64,000 nt of DNA from Pegea sp. RAD2-039 (taxonomy: Eukaryota; Chordata; Thaliacea; Salpida; Salpidae): contig JAQGEQ010000170.1 in NCBI GenBank assembly GCA_034620365.1, positions 558,001-622,000 of the forward strand, read 5' to 3'. Of the stretch, positions 13,635-28,013 are shown in pieces (the stretch's first letter is position 1; every line of letters starts with the position of its first letter). The translations under genes were made by a program, and so were the position numbers. The notes below the pieces were generated by a model, which was not told the DNA's origin, did no database searches, and saw only the letters and a list, made by a program, of their open reading frames with translations.

Positions 13635-16600
13635 GGTTTTAGAATCGCTTGCTGAAACCACAAGTAAAAGTAGAAATCAGTTATACACTGCTACAAAATG
13701 CAAAGTGTGTTAGATCAAGCAGTTAGTACACAGCACATTAGACAACACAACAAAAGCTGACTTGTTATGTAAACAAAAATTCACTAAAAATGTAAGGGGG
13801 GGTTTGATTATTAGATTTATATCTGATTTTTCCTTTTATAAATTTTTAATTATAGTTTAAAGTACTTCTTTTGTATAAAAGTTAGACTCTAAGCTATAAT
13901 TACTTCAAATTGAATTTAGTACAACTTAAAATCTGAACAAATCTTACAAAAAAAAGTTAATTTAAATCTAATTGACGTTAAAAAGTTAATATTTTGTTAG
14001 AATAATTAAACCAACCTTAGTTAGTTCAATCTTCTATCATAATGAGAAAACAGTAATTCATATTTTATGAGCTTTCTATATTTTTGTAAAGATGCAAAAA
14101 AATTTTTTAATTCTCTCTGAGACTGCATTTAGACAAAATACTTATAATAATTAGGCTAATATTGCTCTGTAAAAAGTACTTGCAACACTTCATTGACATT
14201 AATATAACCAACCTGTCATATAAGCCCCTAGAACAGTTATTCTACAAAGTTAGCAAATAATGATGAAAAAGGCAACTAAGTGATTTGAGAAGATTGTCAT
14301 TATATATTTACAAGCAGTATTTCCTCTGCATTAGTATATACAAATTGAACCAATTTTTTATTCATTTATAAGCTTTATCCTTAATCAGATATTCAGAGGA
14401 TTCTTGTTTTTTCTAAAAGTATTCTTAAGTAGAATAGCAAACTTCTTTTGTAACCTATTTGGTACATAATATTTTCATCAACATATCCAAACACTTTTGA
14501 AGTTCTTACATAAATAACTCAATTAATTATTATAGTTTGCTACAAAGCTGCAATTTTGAGTTTTAACTTAAAACTAAAGATACTAAGTCACTGAGTTATT
14601 TATCTTATCTGTCAGAAGTCTTCTAACAAGCATAGTTCATTATAAGTGCCATTAATCAGTTATCTATAAGCAGCTTGTCAACACCTTGAAAAGGTAAAGC
14701 TACGTATTTTATGAAATTGAAATCATGATATGAAATTAAATGAATGAACGTCTATACACAAGTTTCAAATACTTGCAACTATAAAAAACTTCCTCAAAAC
14801 AAATAAGCATCATCAAAAAAAATTAAAAACTAATTTTAAAAGACTTTCTTTGTCATGAGACTGCTGCAAAGTTGTTCTGTACCAATTGCGTTACATTTAT
14901 ACTAAATAGTTTAAAATAATAATGAGGAAATGTTTACACTATTAAGCTACTTTAGGAAAAAATAACAAGTAACTGCAATGTGCTATGAAACAAGTAAATT
15001 TTTTTTTAATTTTTTATCTCTCTGAAAGAAAAAAGTTTTAGCTTTCCAAAGAGACCTTCAGACACTAAATTTCTTGATCAATAAACCTTAGAAACAATTT
15101 TGTTCTTAGTATAATTGAACAGTAACTTATTATCAAATCTAATTTTGTCGATAATGAAGATCAAAAAATCATGAACCAAAACTGTTGTGTTTTTGAACAT
15201 ATTTACTTATTTCTCTGTGGGCTTATCTTTATATAGATTTTTTTGTCGAGAGGATTGTTTCTCTTGCAAAAGTCGTTTTTCTTGCAAAAACTGGATGAAT
15301 TTAAAAAAAAACCTGTTTTACGTCCTTTAAATAATATTTGTTTATTGGTCAAAAAATTTTTGATGCAGTAAAGTAAATTTTAAATGATTGGAATTACGTT
15401 TTGATTATTTCTTAAGTCTGTCAACATCAATTTAATACATTTTCTAAGTAATACAACAGTAGCAGTTTTCAAAATGTTATTTTGATAAACTAACCCATAC
15501 CAATTTAAATTACTTAGTACAACAGTGGCAATGTTTTCTTATTAGTTTCATCAACAGCATTGATTCTATTAAAGATTTTCTTGTTTGTATTGCATACAAA
15601 AGTTATACTGAAATATACATTTTGTGCCGTTGTTCTTTATTTAAAAGTTTGATAAAATATAAAATAAAATAATGAAGCTAAGAAAGAGAACAAAAGATTA
15701 AAAACAAAATTGCTTTCAGAAAAATTAGAAAATATTCGACCAGTATCGAATTTATGTCTTTAGTAAACTCTGGTAATGTATTTAGTCAACCTAGATAAAA
15801 ACGCTGTAAATCGCTAAAGAATAAAAGATATTGATTTTTTTCAAATAGTTTTATTTATATTTTAAAATGTACTTTTAAGTACTTAAAAGGCAAAACACTT
15901 TCATCAGCCACAAGGTTTGGTCTTGTCGTTTACTTAATCCTCTGCAATCATTCAATATGGATTATCAGAATAATCGATAGTCAATGAACTCTACAAAGTT
16001 TGTCTGTCAATAACCTCTACTTCTGCTGCATCATTTAAATATTTTCGTCTGAAATGCTTTAACGAATAACATATAAATAATTCATCTATTTATTTTTATT
16101 CTACTTTAACCTTGTTTTACTACATTTGTTAATGAAATTATTTTAACTCAAAGCTTCTTTAACTGATTAATTTATTTCTTTAAGATGTATTTGTTTTCTA
16201 AATCTCCTATTTTCTTTAGTCTTCCTACTTTTTTTAACTAAACTTCAAGTCAGTCTTACTAATTATCAAAATCATTAAATCTAAGAAGCGTTTTCATTTG
16301 AAAAAATGAACAAAAGTCTTAATAAACTATATTAAAAAAATCAATAAACTTTACCTGCGATAAAAGACTCAAGCTGAAATAAACGTTTAATTGAATTGAT
16401 GTAACATTTAACTCGTATATGAAATTTCTAACTTAGATTAAAGGCAAGGTCAAGTTTCACAAGAGGTAAAATTTCAGTAGATATCAAATAACGTCTCGAT
16501 TAACGATTTCCTTTGATTTCATTCAAATACACTCCCAAATTTCAACATCTTCTGATAGTAGTATTTAAGAAAGTTTGTGCGGTGTAGCTTTAATACCACT

Positions 16601-19600
16601 TCGAATTTAAACATTTTCTTTTTATGTATTGATTTTTTAAATCATATGTTGAATGATTACTTAAATATTGTTTTCAAATTCTAAGTTTAAGAAGATTTTT
16701 TGTAAGATGGTCAAAAACATTCAACTTAAGTTGAAATATTTTCAGTTTGTTTGCTTGAAATATCTATAAAAAAAAGACTTTAATGGTAAACATTTGGATA
16801 AAAATAACGTTATAATGTAATTAAAACAAACTTAAATAAATTGACTTTAAGAAATTAACTTAAATAGGCAGAAGCAAATTTTACTGTTTTAAATAAGAAA
16901 ATGAAAAAAATTTATTGCATTGATTAATATCAAGGGATGAATTTGATTAAGCTGTTTTCTTAAAGTATAATATTCAAAATTGTCAGTTGGATAACAAGTG
17001 TCACATGGTTTCATTTTTCCACAACTCATTCATAATTATTTACAGTAAATTACTTAAAAGTACTAATGTAATTGATACTATGTGTGCTTTGTAATTGTAT
17101 TTATTTGCTATTTGCTTGAAGAGTATTATTTTCAACTTGTAACGTTTTCCCGCTCTTTTAAAGCAAGCTAAAGATTTTAAAACTTAACATTTTCCTGTCA
17201 AATTATCTCTATAAAAGTTTCACAAATTAAAGTTTAAAAAATTATTTTTCAAGAGTTTTATTGAACGGTCTTAAGAGATTTCATTATTTAAAAAGCAATC
17301 TAATGATGATTTATTTTGGATGTTGTCAGTTTGCCTTATTAACTTTTAATTAGTTTTTACTCTTAGAAGTGAAATATATTGAATGAATTTTGGTTTACAA
17401 ATACCCTGCCAGTCATCCTCTGATCATTTAGCAAGTAAATATTATCTGTATAAACAATTAGATTGAATTTTTGTATAAATTTTGAGGTAAACATAGAAAC
17501 ATGAAGTTAAAGTCTTGCTTTTCGTTTTATAATCGTATTATATCCTTTCTAGATAAAAAAAAACATTAATATTTCATGAGATATATGACCAACATTTACG
17601 ATAAGCCATGAAGCTTAAGAATAAACAGACATATCTTCACATACAAATGGCTATATGCTTTTTATCGAATTATTTTTGTTGACAATTTGAAACTAAAGAG
17701 CTAAAATCCTAATGTCATTGATAGCTTGTTTTATAATCAGTTTATCTGAGAATAGTATTAATATACCATCATGAAAAAACAGATGCAAAGTAAACCTTAA
17801 AAATTATTACTTTGTTACTTCCATGAAAAACATAAAAAGTAACTACAATATCATGACATAATAAAAAATGTTAAAGGCTCTGGATTTAAAATAAACATAT
17901 TCTAATCCGAACCTACTTACAAATGTTCTCCTTTTTAATATTAAATTGAAAAAGATTACATTAAAAATTGTTTTATATCATTTGTCACCTGCAAGTACAA
18001 TAAAGTTTATTTGCAAAACTAGTTCTATTAAGAGATCTACTTGAAAAATATTCTCTTGACCTCTTTATAAATTTTTTTAAGAAGTAAGTGCTCATCATTA
18101 AAATAAAACAGTTCATGAAGAAAAGGTGTAATGACATACAAAATATCAAAAACGTTTCACTGAAATTCATGATATATGATTATTATCATATTTCTAGATA
18201 TCTTGTTGTTAATAAATATGATGTACTTTTCTGTTGCATAACGCTAGAAATAATCTTTGTAATATTGTTTTATTGACATAAACAAAATATAAATCCTTAA
18301 GTTTATGTTTAAACAATGTTTTTCTGTAAAGTAAAGTAAGTTTGGTATATTCTTTTTCATTTGTTAAATAAAACAGAAAAGAATTAAAACTTAGAATAAA
18401 ATCCTAATAACAATCTTAGAATATCTTTAGCAAGAGATAAGTGATATAGAAGGTAATTATAATCACATTTAATTAGTTACAGTGTTTCAGATCGATAAAC
18501 AAGTCATTTTATTTTTAGGTAACTTAAAGTCCAGAAAAATTTAACTTTGCAACACTCTATAACATATGCTATACCGAATTTTAAACTCCTTAGTAACCTT
18601 CTTGCAATTATTCCTTTTTTAATTGCAACTAAATTATTTTCTGCTATAGATCTAATAGTTTTCTATATTTATGCCTTCACTAAGGAGTTATAAAAATAGA
18701 TAGTAAAAGTCATTCTAATAATTATGGCTCATAGGATTTGTCGATAATAAAAATCAGTTTAATTATCAAAATACTAATCAGCTTTTAATTATAAAACATT
18801 TTCAAAAATATATAATCTTTCAAAACCCTTTTTCATAGTTTACTGTTAATCATTTTGTTATTTACACAAACTTGTCTTTTCTCATTTTATACTTAACTTG
18901 ACAGTCGGTAACTAAAGGTTTTTGTTATTAAAAAGCTTCATTGAAATTCGCTTCTAAAAACAGACTTTAAAAGACTTACAAATGAGATTTTATTTGAGTT
19001 TGATGCCAGCTGATGTCAAAGTTTCATTTGACATATCGAATTTGAGATGGCTTTTGCACAAGAAACAAAGAAAACAAAAATTTTATGCATTATGCAAGAG
19101 AAGTCTGTATGAAAACAAAATTTAATTTAATTGTCAAATAATTCTGAAGCAGTAGACATTTTCATAAAAAAAGTTTATTGTAAAGTGAATATTTGTCAAT
19201 TTTTTTCTGTCTGGCATCACCTTAACTTGCTCTGGAAGACTACACAGAATTCACCTTTTTATTTATCGATTATATTTTATTTACATTTTCTATATTAGTA
19301 GATTCTGAATTGTATTTTACTAGTAATAAAGTTCCAACCTACAGTGTTTTCAATCAGATCTTGCCAATGGTCAATTTTTATTCTATAACTCATAATTATT
19401 CTTTACCATCTAATCTTGTGTCTTTTGTACGTCAAAAATTCCTTTATTATTTAACATAAATGACTCTTTAATTTAAAACGGATTTTTGACTATTTCCACA
19501 AATCAAACTTGAAGCTGTTCTGCAAAAAATAATACTACAGTAATCAAAACAACAATTATTTAAAATGGAAAACATCTTTTTAAAGTATTAACTATTTGAA

Positions 19601-21115
19601 GTAAACAAATTTGACTGTAAAATTTAATGATCAATCGTATAAAGTTTATAAACTGTTGTATAAAATTTGTTTAAATTTATTTTATTTTATATTTAGTAGA
19701 CGGTTTCTTGCTAAACAAACTTTTTTAGCAAAACTTAAATTTTATGTTACTATAAATGTCTATGAGATCTAGTTCAGATCATATCAACGTTTATGATAAT
19801 TAAGAGGTTTACTAGCACTTTAACTTCTGCTAAAACCAAATTACTAGAAAAGAACCTTACAAAAAATGAAATTAAACGTTCGAAGCTTATCTTAAGTAGC
19901 TTAGTTTTTAAATAAAAATGATTTGATAGAAGTAGTTAGAAATATTTTTAGATGTTTCATTGGCTTAGCAATAACTTTTTGTACAGCTTTTTATCAACAG
20001 TTTAAATCACGATAACTCTTTTTAGTTACTAAGTTACTTCAAAAGCAAGAGTAGAAAAATACTTCAATATTTTGCTTTCTTATTTATTCAACACTATGTC
20101 ACATAGTTTAATCTTACTACGTTTATGGAGATTATCGATTTACAAACGAAATTTTAAACATGACTTCTCCGAATTGAATCTTTATTTTAATAAAATTCAA
20201 GGTGTATATCTGAATTTTTCTTGCAAGTTATGATGTATTCTACGATTTGTTTTTTAGATAGAGAACTTGTTAGATTTTTGAATCCTTATTTTCTTCTTTG
20301 ATAATCCTTATCATTTTTAGTGAAATCATTTGTACTCAAATAATTATTTATTATACGTAAATATTCAATATATTTCCAAATTTATTCACATTTCTAATGC
20401 TGATTGAAGATATTTCAACTGATTTTGTCTTAATTAGTTATATATTTTTTTAGTTAAGTAAGCACGTGTAAGAAGCTTTCATTATTTAATGAGTAATTAA
20501 AACAAGCAGATTTACTTACTAGAATTTCAATAACTGGAAAATTAGATTCTAGTTGGGAATTTTACAAGCAAGATGAGGTTGAAATCAAAAATTTCAGTTG
20601 ATTCCGTAAAAGTCTTGCAATTAAAAAAAAACTTAGGAGCTTTTCGGGTTACTTTATTTATTTTGCAAATTTATTTTACTATATACTGTCATAAGAATTA
20701 AATAATAAACCAAACCAACTTTTCACATTAACAAGCAAAGAAATTTCCAAGTAAATTATCGATTTCTTCAACTATTTCTTTCACTCTGATCTATGCTGAG
20801 TTATATAAGTTTAAAAGTCAGTATAATTAAAAGCTAGACTATAAAGTCATACAGACAGCATAAAAAGCTTTAAATATCAAATATTTTATATGTTGCTTTT
20901 AATTTTACAAAATTTTGCTAAATAACATAAAAATATGCAAATTAAAACGGAAGTGAAAATACAATACGAGGAAATTTTGAAGTATTTTTCAGCTTATATC
21001 TTAAGTTTGAATATTTGCATTTTTGATTTGGATATTAACAAAATGTTTCCAAACTTATCTTCATCGTAACAGATAAGCCAGACTTAAAATAAGAAGTTGC
21101 CAGAAACCAATATGT
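13635..21115. other. 7.5-kb gene-poor spacer between receptors C and D
   Basis: Uniformly AT-rich. I searched both strands for receptor hallmarks (DRY, WLPF, NPxxY exons) and for the LINE tail and found none. Open frames at 17,985-18,276 are short, AT-driven and lack splice context. It presumably contains the promoter of C and the 3' flank of D. Confidence 0.45.
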
Positions 21116-24100
21116 TCACTTAAGTTCAATGTCTAACTGCAAAATAGATGTTTAAAAAGAGATTTTCGAATATGAAAACCTTTTATATAATATTTAAAAC
21201 ATCAACTATTTAATTTTTTGTATAGTTTATACAGCTTTAAACTTAAGTGATTTTTTTCGTAAACCTATTGGCTTTAGACCATTAAAATTAAAAAGGCCAA
21301 TTCAGAAATGATTGGAAAGCTATCAAAGTTAACATTAGGTTTCAAAAAACTCGCTTTAAGTTAATTTTTTTAAATACAGCTTTTACAGTTTATATTAGTT
21401 AGAAGATAAATGTTCACTTATTAACTTGATGTATGCACAAATGTTTCAAAACTTGTAGAGATGAGTTAACATCTTATAAACTTACCGATATGTGTTTCTT
21501 GGGCATACTAGCTTTTGTGTTAGTAGCGACAAAAGATTGTTTCTTTTCTGCTTTTAATCCAAATTTTTGTTTTACAGTTGATTTAAACATTCTAAAAGTG
21601 TAATGGTTATGTTAGGAAAATTTAAAGATTTTAAAGAGAAATTTTAAGAAATAAATCTGTTGAAACGGTTTTTCAAACCTGAAACGTTTTTTGAAGTCTG
21701 TTCCTGTTATGTTGTACAAGTATGGATTAATTGCAGCATTTAGATGTCCAAACAAACCTCCAGCAATAGTCAAATTCACACAAATGTAAGACTAAAAATA
21801 TGTTGAATTAAATCATTATTACTTTCAGCTTACTGATATTATTGCAACATTATTCATTTGTTTTAATTTCATTCTTTTTCATTACATTTTTAGCAAATCA
21901 AACTTTTAAAGAAACCTTTGATAAGGGAACATGAATACCAACAATCTTAGCAAGGTGTATTGCAAAGAAAGGTAACCAGGAAATGATGAAACAAATAACC
22001 AACATAATGCACATAAAAGTAACTTTTTGTTTAATTTCATTATTTTTGCTGCAAGCTGTATTTGACTTTACGTTGTCAAAAGGCTTAGCTTGTAGTTTCT
22101 TACGAAAAGTTTCCGTCTTACGAAGACGTCTAATAAGTAGTCCATATGATATCATCATCACCTTCAAATCATTAAAAATAGTTTACATCAGTCGAAAATG
22201 TCGTTAGCATAGCTTTGATAGTCTTACAAGAACTGGAAGAAGGAACAAGACAAAAAAATTGACGTAGATGAAATTAAACCAGTTCTCAGAATATTCATCA
22301 TAATTGCATTCTGTTGGGCTTAGACCTTTCATATGAAGATTTGAATTGTTGTCGCTGACGTTAAAAATTAGTTCTGTAGTATTGACTGCAGCTCTATAAA
22401 AGCGCTTGTTGTTAGAAACTATCTACTTAGCTACGATTTCAGAAAGTTATTGATTATATAAAAGAGACGAATATTAAAGTAGCCTCTTATTGCAAATTAA
22501 TTCGTCAAATTTAGTATGAAGCATTTTTGCGTCCCACGAGAGTTTGTTATCTTATTTTGTTCAACCAATTAGCTAATTTACTTCTTTTTATTGATATTAT
22601 TTAATTTATTTTTTTTTTATTTGAAAATATTCCTCTTACAAAAACAATTTTGAGTTTAGAAGTTTGATAAAAACAATCGTATCATTTGAGTTTTAGTTAC
22701 TTTATAAAAAGAAGAAAGCTAAAATTGTTTTAAGATTATCTTCTTGTGTAGAAAATAATGGAATAAAAACTGTAATAAGTTTAACTCAGTCTTATCAAAT
22801 TTATAAAAAAATACTTTTGCTGTAAAACTACTTCATCTTAGGTAATACCACAAAGCTTTAAAAATAGTAAATATATAAAAAAGAAATATTTTTAAAACTA
22901 ATTAGACTTGGGCTTCAAAATATTTCATCATTAAACCTTTTAGCTTTAAGCAATCGATTGAATTCAATTTTTTTACAAAAAAATAATGTTACAGTCAGCT
23001 AGGTTTTACGCAATTAAACCATGAGATTTTTACATATTTTTGAAGAACAAATTTAGGATAAAATTTGTAAATATTTAAGAAATCTCTTTAGATTTACAAA
23101 GATTTTGATGTAAAACACTCACCGACACTGCCTGGTATTGTACTTAGTCGTGTTTTGAAGGAATAAAACACAAGAATTAAGTTTTGCGTCATTCAAGTCT
23201 TTCATTCCAATTGTCTTCAAACAAATGTCAGTTGTAGATATATTATGTGAAAACTCATACCTTAAATAGATACAGTAAATAATTTGAAGCAAAAATCTAG
23301 ATGATGTAGACATACGCGCATTTACAAGTAGGCTTAACACCCATCACAGAGGCATTACTAATTACAGGAAGGCAGGAAAGAATTGAAATTATCCAAATTA
23401 TTCCTATCATCAAGTAACCAATCGTTGGTTGACGTAGTTTACTGAGTCGAGCGCTGAATGGGTGGCATACTGCAATGTATCTATCCATCGTCATAATCTG
23501 TTTTATCAAAATTCCCATTAAGCAACTGACAGATTAAAAAGTTTCAATTATTTTTAAAAGTTTTTTTAATAAAACTCACCATAAGAAATAGAATCGAAGC
23601 GTTATAGTTGAGAAACCTTAAGGCAATCTTTAATGTGCATACCCAATCAGGAAACTTCCAGGTGTTGAAATAATCTTGATTCATTTGAAGAGGAATTGTA
23701 GCTAGGAACATGAAATCAGCAATAGCCAGTTGTAGAACATATCTAAGTGAGAAAATAATCACAATCGTAAATAGGTTTGTAACTAAACTGAACAAACGAT
23801 GATTTGTTCATAAGCTCTACTTCTCACCCATGAAAAACTGAGTCCTTATATTCCTTAAGAACAATTATGACCACGAAACTAATTACGTTTCCAACTAATC
23901 CGACTGAACCAATAATTGCAATTAGAACCAACTCCAACAGTAATCCAGCTAGAAATGATTTACAAAGATCAAAATTTAACAATATTTCAGATGTAAAGAA
24001 TTTGAAATAAAAACGTTATAGATTAGAAAGGTTTGGGGCGCCAAGATGGGGATGAAAGCTAGATTTCTATGTCTACGAATGTCTAAAACAGAAAGAGCTG

Positions 24101-26209
24101 CGATATTCCCTTGTGAGTTTCTTAAGTACCAGGGAAGTATTAATAACAAGGTCACTTTTAAAGACACGTGGGTACTCCACAAACAAAAAGGGCGGATGAA
24201 ACCCAAACTGGGCTCCAAGGGTTATTTCAGGGTATTCTGAGATCACTGGATGCAATAAATTTTTAGGGAAAAGTAATATACTCATTTGAGTATTGAAATT
24301 TATGATGATAATTAAATACAAACATCCGGTATATATCAACGTAATACACTTTAACATTTCAAGTATTTAATTAATTACTTCAACACATATAGTTTTAATT
24401 ATTTAATATTCTAATCACTTTTATACAGATCATCTTAAAAACAAAGTAAATTGACATTTTACAAAAGTTTACAAAATTTAAAAACTTGAAATCTGCTTAC
24501 AGCATTTATAAATAAATTTACTAAAATAAGATTGTACCACAAAGACTAATATTACCACCATGTTTTACTGATCAAGATAATATAAAAAAACATTTTTTTA
24601 AAGTAAGGTACAAAAGTTTCAAAAATTCTTATTAAGTTTACAGTATCAAAATGTTACACTAATAGTAATTTTTCAAATTAGTAATCAGTTTTAATAGTTG
24701 AACATTTATTTTTATTTTGAAACTAGAATATTGCTTAAAATCTATGAAATTATATAACCATTTATCATGCTAGCAAAACTATATTTTTGACGAAATGAAA
24801 CTGATGCAAACTAAGATACTTACACTTTATCAAAATAATTAATTCTATTTTGTTATGACCAGTAGTGATACTTACAGTGATTAAACATTTTTTTTATTCA
24901 AAGTTCTTCGTTAATTGTAGAAACCTATAATTGTAAACTCATCCCAGTTTAATCTATGTCTACAAATAAACAAGTGAAAATAACTCATCTAATTCACAAA
25001 TATGTTTCTTTAGTTTGTTATAAATGAAAAAAATAAAGAGCTGAGTTAATGAGTTTACTTTATTAGCTTTAGAGGTAATAAATTGAATAAAATAAATCTT
25101 ATTGAAAAAAGCAATTTAAATGATCAATTCGGTTAGACGAGTCAGAAAAAGTTTACTAAAAGTAAAGTGCTTGCATAAAACACACTTTAGTAAGTGGATT
25201 ATTCTAAGCATAAGATTTCAACACATTCAAAGGTAATCTAATTCAAACCCTCAAACTTGTAATAAGTTTAAATTTAAAACTGTATATGCAAAAATGTTTG
25301 TTTTTATCACATTTCAATTACTAAAGAGGGATTTTAGTTGGTGCAATTAGTATTTGCATAGTTGCTGGCTTCATAAAACACATTATTTTTATCAATAGTT
25401 TGACAAATAGACCTTAATGACCTTCAAGATGGCTAAAAGGTGTTTTTTTTTACGAAAATTTCACACCGCTAACGTAATTGCACCGTAAGAAAATGACTTC
25501 AATGACTGGCTAATATATTATTCAGTCAATTCAGTTCAAACTAAAAACTGCGCTTATTATTTACAACAAACTATATTATTAATTTTTAATAAGTTGAAAC
25601 TTAATTTAAATACAAACTAATTGTCATCTGATGCAATTTAGCTATTTAGTACAAAGAGGCTTAAAAAACTTAAGGGAATTGAAATTTCGTTTGAAAACAA
25701 CCGGCTACTAGCTTGAAGCAAATGGTGAGTTTAGATCATTAAGTAATTCTCATTCGACCATGAGGAACCCACACACTTCTCTTGAACAATTTCCAACTAA
25801 ATAGGAAGTTATCTTCACTTCATGTTAATATTTACAATTATTTAAAATTATATTTTTACAGCTTGTAAAAAATATATAATCAAACAAATTAATGTTTACT
25901 ATATTAGGCATACACAATAGAATGATTTGTCAAATTACTTTGTCACTATACGCTTAATGAAAAAACTTTATGGTTATGCAAATGATTATGTTTGTTATAT
26001 AAAGAAAAATTCAGATGACGATTATGACAAATACATCATACAAAACACATCTTAAAATTGATAAATTTAAGCAAAGAGACTTTTTGGTAATCTAAAGCAA
26101 TCTATCGTGACAAACTCATATGAGACTGCAACCAAATTTGCATAAACTGAATTGTGAAATCCATACACTTACTGTTATGCAGTGAGTAGAGATCTTGGAA
26201 TGAAGTCAT
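21116..26209 (-). CDS. Class A GPCR paralog D (chemoattractant/peptide-receptor-like)
   Basis: About 430 aa. Exons: 26209-26173 (tentative), 23948-23828, 23742-23580, 23497-23316, 23260-23123, 22393-22228, 22161-21916, 21791-21679, 21591-21486 and 21136-21116. The core 23948-21486 is secure: TM1 GN, TM2 LAIAD, DRY at about 112-114, VKPTCKC, TM5 LPVL, ISWLPF and NPYLY. The first coding exon was found 2.2 kb upstream. It reads Met-Thr-Ser-Phe-Gln-Asp and ends at GTAAGTG in phase 1, with the same 37-nt length as exon 1 of receptor C, which is why I accept it. Loop 2 exons (138 and 166 nt) carry HNIS, QNTT, VNTT and NVS glycosylation sites. The 7-codon last exon after TTTTGCAG is plausible, not proven. 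Confidence 0.75.
24030..24250. repeat. GC-richer insert, probable interspersed repeat of unknown family
   Basis: About 220 bp with higher GC than the flanks, beginning near GGGCGCCAAGATGGGGATGA and ending near CTCCAAGGGTTATTTCAGGG. It lies in the long first intron of receptor D. Frames are open on both strands but match nothing I know. No second copy was noticed in this window, so calling it a repeat rests on composition alone. Confidence 0.3.
24251..26172. other. Long first intron of receptor D
   Basis: AT-rich intron sequence between the tentative first exon and the TM1 exon of receptor D. No other exon or repeat is recognised. If the distant first exon is wrong, this is simply upstream flank. 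Confidence 0.35.
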
Positions 26210-28013
26210 TTTTGAAGTTTGCGACTTTTTGTAAAGTGAAGGATTTTAGACTGAAATCTTATTTTGGTAATAATTGCAACGATACTGTAGAAAATATTAT
26301 ATACTAAACAAAAACACCAAAAATTCATCAGTTATCACTGATCTCTAGTTGTGTTTCTTTAATCATAAAATGTTAAACATATTTTGATGTTTAATTTATA
26401 GTAAGAAGTTATTATTTCATTCAAACACCATTATTATAGAATTTTGAAGGTTAAGAAAGGAGCTGTTTTAACTTAAAATCAAAAAAGAAGATATTTACTA
26501 ACTAGTTATATTTGTTCAAAACTATGTACTTTTCACAGAATAAAAAGTTTAAATCATATTTTATAAAAAGTAGTTTGCTCACCTTCAAATGCATCAATTT
26601 GTTCAAACTTTTGCGAGGTCCTATTATAAACATACTAATTGATTATAATTAAATAAATAATCAGAAATAATGATATCTCTTTACCAATACTTAAACATTT
26701 ATATCGAAAAATACAATCTAAGTAATCTAATTTGCACAATCTAAACTTCTATTATATTCAGTAAAACTCAATTATTTCTAAATTAGAATTAGTTGAAGAA
26801 ACTGATGGAGAGGATATCTTTAAGATTGAATCCATTACTAACTCATGGTAACTATATCTCTTTGAATTTTATGATTCCTTACAAACTTATCTTGCAGCAA
26901 ATATAAGTTATTCTAAGCAGTGAGGATGTAATTCTTAATTTCATTCTATTCAAATAGTGTTTCAGAAGAGAAATCTAATAGTTTTCATCTAATTGCATTA
27001 GATCTTAAATTTTTGTAACATGATTTTTATAATATGTACTATGAATTAAATTGAAAAGAGTGGGTAACTTAGTAAACAATTTTAGAAAGTATTGAGCTTT
27101 GTAAGTTGAAGCAATATATACTTGTTGGTTGGAAAAAGTTATTCACGCCACATTTTCCGGCTGAAAATTCTAAAATTGTAAGTTGATATCTAGATATCAT
27201 TTAGAACATACTGCTAATTACCAGTAGTTACTGATTAAGAAACTTGGTGCTGAAGATTGTTTTTTCAAAAAGAAAATTACTAAATTGTGAATGCTTTTTC
27301 ACAAAAGCATTTTTAAAGAGTTTTAATAATTAGTTCTACAAAGCTAAATAAACTATTCATGATAATAAACAATTTATATGAATAAAGCAACAAAAACCTG
27401 ATAAAATGTAATTTAAGCATTAAGTTTATTACTTAGATTAAAAAAATTTCATTCATAAATTTGTTTTGGAGACCAAGTCGTTTTTCTCTGTTCTTTTTTG
27501 ATTTATTTTCAAAAATATTTACAACTTTTGGCTTTTGACCAAACACTTATTAAACTTGACTGGAGAATTTATACTAAAATTTTGAAAGTAGTTAATCCAA
27601 TTAATTGATGCCTGTTCTTCAATACTTCTCATATGGTCAGCAAGCTTGTTTTTTTATATTTTAAAAACGATTCAGGTTTACACGTAAATATTGATTCAGG
27701 CAGTTTAGTTAAGACTCGCATTCTTAAAAATATCCGATTTTATTTGTTCAGTAAGACTGAAATCTTGATATAAGTATATACAGAACTTGGTTATATCGAA
27801 TAAACGAGAAAAAAAACAGGAACATTTAGAGATAATTGCTGCTATTCGACAAATGTTGCTTGATCTTACAGTTTGTTTCAAGATTACATCAGTGGAAAAA
27901 CAGTTTAGAAGATGACAGATTTTGAAATTCACAAGTATCACTGTAAGATTTACATATCATAAATAAATTCAATTAATATTTCTATAAAATCGAAATCTTA
28001 TTACTTTTTACCT
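26210..28013. other. Spacer between receptors D and E
   Basis: AT-rich, with no exon supported by splice sites. The open frame at 27,705-27,941 (minus) is unspliced and unlike any family I know. The region probably holds the promoter of D and the 3' UTR of E. Confidence 0.4.

Noticed and set aside
17985-18276. Overlapping open frames on both strands in the spacer between receptors C and D
   Set aside because: Short, both strands open at once as expected in AT-rich DNA, no homology recognised.
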